The notes under the pieces are model-generated. The model was not told the DNA's origin, made no database searches, and saw nothing but the letters and a program-made list of their open reading frames with translations. Positions 39,497 through 47,800 of a DNA stretch of 64,000 nt are shown one piece after another. Both the position numbers and the translations under genes were made by a program. Positions within the stretch are counted from its first letter, which is position 1. Each line of letters begins with the position of its first letter. Location: the NCBI GenBank assembly GCA_902779055.1, contig CACZAD010000019.1, forward strand, positions 1-64,000. Direction: 5' to 3'. The stretch is from Fibrobacter succinogenes (GTDB lineage Bacteria; Fibrobacterota; Fibrobacteria; Fibrobacterales; Fibrobacteraceae).

Positions 39497-39835
39497 ATGA
39501 ATAATAACTACTACGTTTACATATTGACGAACAAATACAAGACTGTCTTTTATACTGGTGTAAGCAATGATTTGTATAGAAGAACTTTTGAACATAAAAT
39601 GAAGGTGAAAGATGGTTTTTCTGAAAGGTATAATGCAGATCGCCTCGTTTACTATGAACATTTCTTCAACATTATGGATGCGATAAGGCGAGAGGAGAGG
39701 CTAAAGCGTTGGAAACGTAAGTGGAAAATGGGTTTGGTTGAAAAGTTTAATCCGCAATGGAAAGACTTGTTTGTAGAAATAAGAAGTGCCTGCGGAATAG
39801 GAGATGTCTGCTCGGAGGCAGGCTTGACAGTTTAA
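39497..39835 (+). CDS. GIY-YIG endonuclease domain protein (UPF0213-like)
   Basis: 112 residues from ATG 39497. YYVYILTNKYKTVFYTGVSNDLYRRTFEHK is the GIY-YIG core (YVY...YTG, catalytic Arg in DLYRR), and EERLKRWKRKWKMGLVEKFNPQW is the usual C-terminal helix of this group. The last ten residues (IGDVCSEAGLTV) are encoded by a diverged palindromic repeat at 39800-39830. Related repeats sit just upstream. The natural role of stand-alone proteins of this group is unclear. Confidence 0.85.
   Translation: MNNNYYVYILTNKYKTVFYTGVSNDLYRRTFEHKMKVKDGFSERYNADRLVYYEHFFNIMDAIRREERLKRWKRKWKMGLVEKFNPQWKDLFVEIRSACGIGDVCSEAGLTV
39800..39830. repeat. Diverged palindromic element forming the end of the GIY-YIG gene
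   Basis: GGAGATGTCTGCTCGGAGGC followed by AGGCTTGACAG matches GGAGATTCCCGCTCGGAGGC plus GGGAATGACA in length and both flanks; stem changes are paired (GTCTGC with GCAGGC). Confidence 0.7.
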
Positions 39836-39866
39836 AGAGATGTTCTAATATCCTATATTTTCACAT

Positions 39867-41039
39867 ATGAATTTACAGTCGATTCTCTCCTCTGTTCTAG
39901 ATGACGTCTATTTAAAGAATGAATACCCCGCACTTGCGGCACTCGAAGCCGAATGGACGCACACGCGCCCGTTCGATGGCCTCCGCGTGCTGGTGGCGAC
40001 CCCGATTTACCGCAACACTATGACCGAATACCGCGCTCTGGTGGCGGGTGGTGCCAACCTTCTCGTGGGCTATTCGGAATTTAATGATCCAGATGTTGTG
40101 GACTTTATGAGAGAATGGGGCGTTTCTGTTGTGACTCCGGCCGAAATGCTCGAAGCGGAATCCCACGGCGTGTTTATGGACCTGATTTTGGACTGTGCGG
40201 GGACTTTTGCTTCCCTCCACCCCAAAATTGGCTTTGTGGAACTCACCCGTTCGGGGGTTCAGTATTATAAAAACGCCCAAAAGCCGGTCTATGTGGCCGA
40301 TAGCGGTATTGTTAAGCGCATCGAAACGTCGTTGGGGACGGGTGATGGCTATTTCAGGGCTCTGGAACAGCTCGGATTCGGGCGTGCTTCCGAAAATGAT
40401 TTTGAAGGCAAACGACTCCTCGTGTTTGGTAGTGGCAAGGTCGGTTCCGGCATAGCGCTCCAGGGCGTTCGTCGTGGTTGCTGTGTGACCGTCGTGACGG
40501 ACTTGAATCGATTGCAGTCGTCGGTGCAGACGCAAAATTCGGAGAATTCCATGCCGGCGGGCGATTTTTCGACGATGCTGTTGCAGAATGACGTGAACGT
40601 GGTCGATTGTCATGAATGTGCGGAGGTGGCGTCGCTCATTGCATCGTCCGACTTTGTGGTGACGGCGACGGGGATTGCTGGTGCTTTGGCGGTGCCCGTT
40701 ATCCAGCAGGCGCTCCTTTCGACGTCGGCAGTGCTTGCGAATATGGGCGTCGAAGACGAATATGGCGCCGAAATTCCTGCCGAAAAGGTTCTCAACGCCA
40801 AGGGGCCTTTGAATTTTATCCTCGAAGAACCGACGCATCTCAAGTACATCGATACGTCGCTCGCGCTCCATGCAGCCCTTGCCGAACGCTTGGTCCAAGA
40901 AGCGACGACTCTTGGAGATGGTCTCCATTTCCCGCCGCAAGAAATTGAACAGCGCTTGCTCACCATCGCCATTCAGGATGGCGTCATTGGCCCGGAAATT
41001 TGCGGAATGCTCGGTGGCATCCCCGCTGAAATAGATTAA
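39867..41039 (+). CDS. S-adenosylhomocysteine hydrolase-like NAD-binding protein
   Basis: 390 residues. The layout is that of adenosylhomocysteinase: a helical N-terminal part, VYVADSGIVKRIE near residue 140 (compare the family VNDSVTKSKFDN), then an NAD domain with FEGKRLLVFGSGKVGSGIA near 185 and SSDFVVTATGIAGAL near 260. It is shorter than true SahH (about 430 or more residues), lacks the C-terminal KPDHYRY motif, and its substrate-site residues are only partly kept. It may act on a different nucleoside thioether or be a divergent paralogue. A possible two-gene unit with the NAT-fold gene follows, separated by one palindromic repeat. Confidence 0.7.
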   Translation: MNLQSILSSVLDDVYLKNEYPALAALEAEWTHTRPFDGLRVLVATPIYRNTMTEYRALVAGGANLLVGYSEFNDPDVVDFMREWGVSVVTPAEMLEAESHGVFMDLILDCAGTFASLHPKIGFVELTRSGVQYYKNAQKPVYVADSGIVKRIETSLGTGDGYFRALEQLGFGRASENDFEGKRLLVFGSGKVGSGIALQGVRRGCCVTVVTDLNRLQSSVQTQNSENSMPAGDFSTMLLQNDVNVVDCHECAEVASLIASSDFVVTATGIAGALAVPVIQQALLSTSAVLANMGVEDEYGAEIPAEKVLNAKGPLNFILEEPTHLKYIDTSLALHAALAERLVQEATTLGDGLHFPPQEIEQRLLTIAIQDGVIGPEICGMLGGIPAEID

Positions 41040-41040
41040 T

Positions 41041-41090
41041 TCTGTCACCCCGGCCTCAGTGCCGGGGGCGCCTTACACAGTACATTTGAA
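41041..41090. repeat. Palindromic repeat
   Basis: TGTCACCCCGGCCTCAGTGCCGGGGGCGCC followed by TTACACAGTAC, directly after a stop codon. Confidence 0.85.
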
Positions 41091-41099
41091 GGAATCTCG

Positions 41100-41963
41100 A
41101 TGACCCCCGAGAATATGAAAAAGGTCGTGGACCTCTGCAATCAAGTTTCGAACATCACCTACGAAAACTTGACGAAAATCATCCGTCTGGAACAGACGGG
41201 TAGTGCGACTGGCGCCCGCAAGCTTGACGATAGCGACCAGAATGATATTGATTCCTGGATGGGTGGGGGCACCTGCTTCAGTATGACGTGGCACATGTAC
41301 CAGGCGCTCACGGATATGGGTTTCAAGCCGCGTCTTGTGATGGGTCACAAGCGCAAGGAACGCAACATCCACTGCGCCCTCATCTTGCCCGATCCCGACG
41401 ATAGCGTTGCCACCCCGGGGCAGCTCTTTTCTACGAATGTCACCCCGGCCTCTATGTCATCCCGGCCTTGTGCCGGGACGGGGTCACCTCTTTTGTCTAA
41501 CTCATACCTTCTCGATCCCGGCTACTTAATTTTCGACCCGCTCCAGATGCCGCTCCCGCAGCCGTTTGGCGCCGGCGAAGCGTTTTTCCCGCTTTCCCCG
41601 AACTGCGTGCGTCTCGTTCGCCCGACGCTCGAATCGATGGAACTCTGGACAGGTGGCGCAGGCGCGCCGATGAAGCTTCGCTTCGAGTACCCCGTCGAAG
41701 GCGTCTCCGTCGAAGAATTCAAGCACCATTGGAACGAGAGCTTTTACCGCGAAATGATGACCTACCCGGTCTTGAACCGTCTTGACCGCGAAAAGGGCAT
41801 CCAGTATTACTACCAAAAGGGGAACCTCGTCGTCCGCAATGCAACAGGCTCCAAGATGACGAAAATCGAGCCTGCCGACCGCGTGCAGACCCTCAGCGAT
41901 ATCTTCAAGCTTTCGCCTTCCATCATCGAGCAGGCGCTCCAGATTCTTGAGAAAAAGCACTAG
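41100..41963 (+). CDS. Arylamine N-acetyltransferase-fold protein with repeat-encoded insert
   Basis: 287 residues. GGGTCFSMTWHMYQALTDMGF (Cys 59), NIHCALIL (His 91) and YLLDPGYLIFDP (Asp 139) match the order and context of the Cys-His-Asp triad in arylamine N-acetyltransferases and related transglutaminase-like enzymes. Residues about 103-135, between the His and Asp strands, come from palindromic repeats (NVTPASMSSRPCAGTGSP). The C-terminal half is not closely like the classic NAT third domain. The substrate is unknown. The gene follows the SAHH-like gene on the same strand. Confidence 0.65.
   Translation: MTPENMKKVVDLCNQVSNITYENLTKIIRLEQTGSATGARKLDDSDQNDIDSWMGGGTCFSMTWHMYQALTDMGFKPRLVMGHKRKERNIHCALILPDPDDSVATPGQLFSTNVTPASMSSRPCAGTGSPLLSNSYLLDPGYLIFDPLQMPLPQPFGAGEAFFPLSPNCVRLVRPTLESMELWTGGAGAPMKLRFEYPVEGVSVEEFKHHWNESFYREMMTYPVLNRLDREKGIQYYYQKGNLVVRNATGSKMTKIEPADRVQTLSDIFKLSPSIIEQALQILEKKH
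41436..41494. repeat. Palindromic repeats translated inside the NAT-fold gene
   Basis: TGTCACCCCGGCCTCTA (half unit, 41438 on) and TGTCATCCCGGCCTTGTGCCGGGACGGGGTCACC (41456 on), in the plus-strand frame NVTPASMSSRPCAGTGSP. Confidence 0.88.
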
Positions 41964-42134
41964 AAGGCGTTTTTTCATATCTAAATTAAAAGCTTGGCAA
42001 TCGCCCCTAAATTTTCTATCTTTGCGCGCGAAAAACGAGGTTTTTGCGACGTTTTCCGCATTTTGCGGTTATCTTGAGCGGCTCCGCGCATCTAGTCCAA
42101 CCATTTGCGTCTTGCGGGCCTCACGGGTGTGTTT

Positions 42135-43529
42135 ATGGAAGATGTAATAAACAATAAAAAACTTAACGCGATGGGGACGGCGAGTATCCCGAAGATTGTC
42201 ATGCAGTTTTCGGTTCCGGCCATCATCAGCATGCTCGTCGAAGCGCTCTACAACATTGTGGACCGCTATTTCGTGGGTCAGGGCGTCGGTAGCCTTGGCA
42301 TCGGTGGTATTACCATCTGTTTCCCGATAGCCCTTTTCATTATGGCCATGTCCATGATGATTGGCGTGGGCGGCAACACGCTTTTTGCCATCCGTCTCGG
42401 CGAACGCAAGTACCAGCAGGCGGCCATCATCCTCAACAACTCCTTTGTGTTGCTCATCATGATGGCGGTGAGTTCCTTTACGCTTGGCCAGATTTTCATG
42501 GTGCCGCTCCTCAAGCTCTTTGGCGCAAGTGACCAGCTTTTGCCAGTGGCTTCGAGCTACATGCGCATCATCTTGTGCGGTGCGATTTTCCAGACGATTG
42601 TCCCTGGCATGAACCACTTTATCCGCAGTATGGGTCACCCGAAAACGGCCATGACCCGCGTGATGATTGGCGCTGGCAGTAACGTGATTCTCGACTGGCT
42701 TTTCATCATGAAGTTCAACTGGGGCATCGAGGGCGCTGCCTGGGCGACTGTCTTGAGCCAGCTCATCGGCGGCCTTGCCGTGATGCAGTTCTTCGTGAAA
42801 AAGACGACGCCGATCAAGGTCAACCGCCGTTACATGAAGCTCCGATTCCCGTATGTGCGTAAAATCTTCATTCTCGGCCTTCCGCCGAGCATTATGCAGA
42901 TTAGCAACAGCCTTTTGAATGCCATCTTGGCCCGCAGCCTTACATCGTATGGCACACGCGACTTGCCGATCGTGAACGGTATGACGGGTGGCGACCAGGC
43001 GATTGCCGCATTCGGAATCCTGATGAGCATCGTCTCTATGATTGTTTTGCCACTTATGGGCTTTGTGACGGGTTCGCAACCGATTATCGGGTATAATTAC
43101 GGCGCGAAGTACAACAACCGTGTCCGCGACGCGCTCAAGTTCACCATGCTCTATGCTACGGCGTTCATCGTGATTGCGTGGATCCTTGTGATGACGAATA
43201 CGCTTGCGTTTGTGGCGCCTTTTGTGCCGAACGACGAGAACATGCAGCAGCTCACGTGCAAGGCTCTCCGCACGTTCATTTGCATGATGCCGTTTGTACC
43301 GCTAGGTATGGTGTCGGGTAACTTTTTCCAGGGAACGGGCAAGGCTTGGCGTTCGATGTTCCTGAACGCTTGCCGTCAGCTCATTTTGCTCATTCCGTTC
43401 TTGTTGATTATGCCGCGTTTCTTTGGGCTTCGTGGTGTGTTTATGGCACAGCCTATCGCAGACTTTGTGACGGCCTTCATCGCCATCATCATGCTCCGCG
43501 CCGAACTCAAGAACATCCCGCGCATCTAA
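42135..43529 (+). CDS. MATE-family multidrug/metabolite efflux protein
   Basis: 464 residues from ATG 42135; a start ten codons earlier is possible. It has twelve membrane helices in two similar halves: MQFSVPAIISMLVEALYNIVDRYFVGQG at the N-terminus is the typical MATE opening, PKTAMTRVMIGAGSNVILDWLFI ends the first half, and FVTGSQPIIGYNYGAK is the matching segment of the second half. It is a cation-coupled exporter in the inner membrane; the substrate is unknown. It stands alone. Confidence 0.93.
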   Translation: MEDVINNKKLNAMGTASIPKIVMQFSVPAIISMLVEALYNIVDRYFVGQGVGSLGIGGITICFPIALFIMAMSMMIGVGGNTLFAIRLGERKYQQAAIILNNSFVLLIMMAVSSFTLGQIFMVPLLKLFGASDQLLPVASSYMRIILCGAIFQTIVPGMNHFIRSMGHPKTAMTRVMIGAGSNVILDWLFIMKFNWGIEGAAWATVLSQLIGGLAVMQFFVKKTTPIKVNRRYMKLRFPYVRKIFILGLPPSIMQISNSLLNAILARSLTSYGTRDLPIVNGMTGGDQAIAAFGILMSIVSMIVLPLMGFVTGSQPIIGYNYGAKYNNRVRDALKFTMLYATAFIVIAWILVMTNTLAFVAPFVPNDENMQQLTCKALRTFICMMPFVPLGMVSGNFFQGTGKAWRSMFLNACRQLILLIPFLLIMPRFFGLRGVFMAQPIADFVTAFIAIIMLRAELKNIPRI

Positions 43530-43537
43530 CCGTTGCT

Positions 43538-43612
43538 TTGTCATCCCGGACGGTCTTTTTAGTTGTCATCCCGGATTTATTCCGGGATCACCTTTTTCGC
43601 GGATTCCCTTAC
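43538..43612. repeat. Palindromic repeat copies between two convergent genes
   Basis: TGTCATCCCGGACGGTC and TGTCATCCCGGATTTATTCCGGGATCACC; the following CCTTACACGGTCCC runs up to the stop codon of the FHA-GGDEF gene. Confidence 0.85.
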
Positions 43613-43620
43613 ACGGTCCC

Positions 43621-44499
43621 TTACGCCGTTATGACCTGGTTCTTCCCGCAGTCCTTGGCGACGTATAGCAGCTTGTCGCTTTCGGCAATCAAATCGTTGA
43701 TATTCTCGATGGCGAACCCCTGGCGGGACGAAATCCCAATGGAAATCGTCACTGGAATGATCGTGTCTTCCCATGAGAAAATGTGCTGCTCGATGGTCGT
43801 GCGCAGCTTGTCGGCGCGTTTTTTTGCGTCGTCCGGCGAAATCCCGTTCATCAAAAGCAAAAATTCTTCACCGCCATAGCGCGAAAACAGGTCGGAATCG
43901 CGTTTTTCGTCACTCAGGAGGCGTGCCACTTCCTTCAAGATCAGGTCTCCGCACAGGTGTCCCCAAGTGTCGTTCACGTGCTTGAAGTTGTCGATGTCGA
44001 TCATCATCACGTGAATAAACGTGTTGTTCCGGCGGGCGTATACGAGTTCACCTGCAGAACGGTCCATAAATGCCTGGCGGTTCAAAAGTCCTGTGAGCGA
44101 GTCCGTCGTGGCTGCTTCGTAAATTTCACGGCTAAAGGCTTCTTCACTCGGGTCCTTGTAGGCGACCTTCAGCACCATCTTGCCAATCTGGAGCCTGTTG
44201 TCGGAGTCGAGAATCTGCTTGTGGACGAAATTACCGTCCACGAACGTGCCGTTGGTGCTGCCGAGGTCTTCGACCGTGACGCTGCTCCCGTCAAAAGAAA
44301 GGGCACAGTGCCTGCGGCTCACGAGTTCATCTTCGAATCGGATATCGGCGTCCTGGCCGCGACCGAGAACCACGGTCCCGCGTTCGAGCGGAATCTGGGT
44401 AAAATCGTTCTGTGGGTAAAGGACAATCAAATGTGGATGGGTGACCATCTGTTCAAATCGGATGGTGTTGTCGGTGTTCATAATGGTCTCGTCTTCCAT
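43621..44499 (-). CDS. FHA-GGDEF diguanylate cyclase
   Basis: 292 residues. The FHA domain spans residues about 20-110 with LGRGQDADIRF, SRRHCAL and LGSTNGTFVDG, the phosphothreonine-binding loop residues R, S-R-x-H and N-G-T. The GGDEF domain spans about 130-292 with DSLTGLLNRQAF, IDIDNFKHVND and the intact signature RYGGEEF, so it should make c-di-GMP from GTP. The allosteric RxxD I-site is present in the usual place as RDSD-like (KRDSDLF). It is cytosolic with no membrane segment, so it is probably controlled by a Ser/Thr kinase signal (inference). Confidence 0.93.
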   Translation of the reverse strand: MEDETIMNTDNTIRFEQMVTHPHLIVLYPQNDFTQIPLERGTVVLGRGQDADIRFEDELVSRRHCALSFDGSSVTVEDLGSTNGTFVDGNFVHKQILDSDNRLQIGKMVLKVAYKDPSEEAFSREIYEAATTDSLTGLLNRQAFMDRSAGELVYARRNNTFIHVMMIDIDNFKHVNDTWGHLCGDLILKEVARLLSDEKRDSDLFSRYGGEEFLLLMNGISPDDAKKRADKLRTTIEQHIFSWEDTIIPVTISIGISSRQGFAIENINDLIAESDKLLYVAKDCGKNQVITA

Positions 44500-44815
44500 A
44501 CTTGTGCCTTTCCTTTTTTGTTGTCCTCGTCTTGTTCTGAGGACTTCGTAAATTTAAATATATGCATAGAAATTTGATTTAAATCACGAATTTTTTTATC
44601 AAGAAGTTTTCTTTGTAATTTTACTTTAACATAGATGTTGAAAGATTGTGACTAAAGTTGTGAATAAATAAACCTAAATTTTTTTTCACATATCTTTGAA
44701 AGAAAAAATTCCTTTTTTCTAGATAAAAAAGTAGATTTCGTGACGGTGTGGCTTTCAAGAAGGCCGGTCTTTTTGTTTGCCTCAGTGGCTTAAGAACACA
44801 AATGGAAAAAAAACA
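44500..44815. other. AT-rich upstream region of the fibro-slime gene
   Basis: There is no gene. The stretch is very AT-rich with several possible -10 boxes and a hairpin-like CAAGAAGGCCGG-TCTTTTT close to 44757-44775, which could end short transcripts. It probably contains the promoters of the FHA-GGDEF gene (minus) and the fibro-slime gene (plus). Confidence 0.45.
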
Positions 44816-47800
44816 ATGAAGAACAGAATCAAATCCTTAAGATTATGGGTATTGAGTTGTGTTATGCTCATTGCTGGTGCGCAAAATGCATTGGCTGCTC
44901 TTTCTGGGTGTGAGGGTACAGTTTATCTCAAACTTCCTGATGGATGGACTACCGCTTATACCGTTGCTGGTGGTCAATTTATTGCTTTTAAAAAGAGCAC
45001 GACGTACTCTAGCTGGTACGAAATTTCTACTTCTGCAATCGGTGGTACCAATTCCGCTGCCGAATTTTTCATTTCCAGCAAACTGAACGACTACGGTCAG
45101 GCTCCTGCGATTACCCCGACGGTGATCGATAAGGGCGTTCAGTTCGAAACTGGAAAGGGTTTTTCCTGTGCAGATTTCGGAAAAACGACAAATGAACTTT
45201 GGATCCAGCCTTATCCGGGTAACGAAACCAAGACTTACCTCAGAGGCGAACCGCCTGACGTCAAGTATTTCTACATCTTCCTCCCGCAGAACGAAGCTTG
45301 GAAGAGCGCCACTCCGGTGATTGTCGAAGATGGCAATTCTCGCGCAATGGATATCGATGCCGAACATTGCGGTTGGTATTTCAGACGCTATGTTGACGAA
45401 GAACTCCCGGCCAGTGTTCTTATCAAGAGAGATGATGACGAAGATGGTACTGAAGCTATCGGTGTGAACGGTGCTTGGGAAACCAACCCGGCTTCTCCGG
45501 AAGCCATTCCGATGGACGCTATGTTCAACAACCTGTTCGAAGGCCAGGAAGCCCTCTACTTTGTTGCTGACGAAGAAAAGGCTTTGGATCTTGCCAATAA
45601 TACTGCAAAGGGTTGGGATATCACCCGTCCGGATATTACGGGTAAGTGCGGTTACGATCTCGCTGCTTTGATTTACGATACGGATGCTTCTTTGCACGGT
45701 GCATTTACTTGCAACCCGGACTGGTCTCCTGGACAGACTCCGGCTCAGGCTCACGCTAACGCTTGCTACTCTGCTTCTGCTAAGTTCCAGGTGGCATCTG
45801 CTGGTGGTGAAGTTCCGTGTATCGGTGTGACCAAGGGCATGGTGGAAGAAACCCTTACCAAGAATGCCAAGGGGCAGAAGCGCATGAAGCTCACGGCCAA
45901 GGGCCAGACATGCTTCGGTTCTACTCCTGATGCTGCATTTGCTGCAATGTTCGATTATACTGAAGGCATCAACGAAGAATACTGCTTCAACATGACCTTT
46001 ACTCAGGCTGCTGATGGCAAGTATGAATTCGAATCTGATACGTACCTCAGCCCGGGTGCTACTGTTCCGGGTGGCTTCTATCCTGCAGAACAGGAACCGG
46101 AAGCTACTATGAGACTTTCTCCGGCTCTTCCGGCTGCCGAAAACAAGCGTAAGGCCGAAGGTCCGACCTTCTTCTGCGCAGATTACAATAACCAGACTTC
46201 TTCTTCTCCTGAAGGTCTCCGTACTGTTCACCCGACGCACGGCGTTCCGATGAGTGACTTGATCTGTAACGGTGGCGGCTGGGATGGCGGCATCGATTGC
46301 GAAGGCTACTTCCAGGGTGGTGAAGAATTCAAGATTGAACCGGGTTCTATCGGTCAGACGCTCTCCAAGAAGCTTGGCGTGACCTGGGAAGGTGACGGCT
46401 GGGGCTGGGCTTGCGAACAGATGGCTCCGGTTGGTTGGAAGTTCTATGAAACGGGTTCCGAAGACTCGACTGCTTCTTTGAAAGAAAAGAATATGAAACC
46501 GGATGGATCCTCTCGTTGGACCTCTGGTAAGAGCGATGCCACTGTGTTGACGGGTGCAGGCCGTAACCAGCACTTCTGCTTCGAATCTCACGCTTCCTTC
46601 CGCTTCAAGAAGGGCCTGAAGTTCAGCTTCCGTGGTGACGATGACATTTGGGTGTTCATCAATGACAGGCTGGCTGTGGACCTTGGTGGTACTCACCTTG
46701 CTGCTCCGGGCTTTGTTGACTTGGATAAGTTCATGCCGGAAGGTGAAGTTGGCTTTTCCTATCCGATCGATATCTTCTTCTGCGACCGTCGTACGACGAT
46801 GAGTAACGTCCACATCAAGACGAACATGTTCATCGAACAGACCACTGGTATTAGCTACACCGGTAAGCAGGACAAGGAAGCTTACAAGAATCACGACAAC
46901 GTGTTCAAGATCTGCTATAAGGAATCCGGTGGTGGATCCTGCGCTGCTGCTATGGGCGGTAGCAATGGTGAAAAGGAATACTGCGGTGATGAAATTACTG
47001 CTGCAGGCTTGAATGTTGCTTATGAACTTACCACAGATCCGACTGCAAGCGATCCGAACGCCATTGTGATCAAGCAGTCCGACTTTGCCGCAAATCCGAT
47101 CCAGGCTAATGGTGGTATTAACGTTACTGATCTGGTCCGTCCGATCATCAACGAAGATAAGTTGAAGGACGCTCTTCCGGGTGGTACGTACTACCTCGTG
47201 ATCAGAATCGGTTCTGACTTCAAGGCTATCAAGATCCAGGTCAAGGGTAACGTTGGTGTTGCTAACCGTGATGCTGTTACTGTTGACGATGCTGGTAACT
47301 ACAGCCTCCCGTACACCTTCAAGTCTCAGGCCATGGCCTCGACGGCTAAGGACGACGGTTCTGTGGATCCGAGCCAGTTGGTTCCGCTCTACATCGCTGC
47401 CATTTCCGATCCTTGCACGACTCCGTCTTGCACCGATCCGCTCGTGATGCAGTCTGCTGAAAATACGACTTATACATTGGAAGCAAGCAAGAAGGCCGCT
47501 TTCTTCACGGTGAAGGACGGTGTGGCTACTCCGATTTCTGCAACCGATCAGCGTACGATTGGCGAAGGCGGTATCGACACGATTTACGTGACGGTTCCGA
47601 TGAACGAATTGGATGCAACCGAAGAACTTGTGACTGTCAAGGTCAAGGGTAGCACTCGCGTGGCTGAAATCCTCTTCTTCGCACCGAAGCTTGTGTTCGT
47701 GAAGTCTGAAACTTCTACCGAAACGGTTACGGGTGACCCGGATACCGAAATCAAGTTGAAGGGTTCTTCTTACCCGCTGTACGTCCTCGCTCTCAATGGC

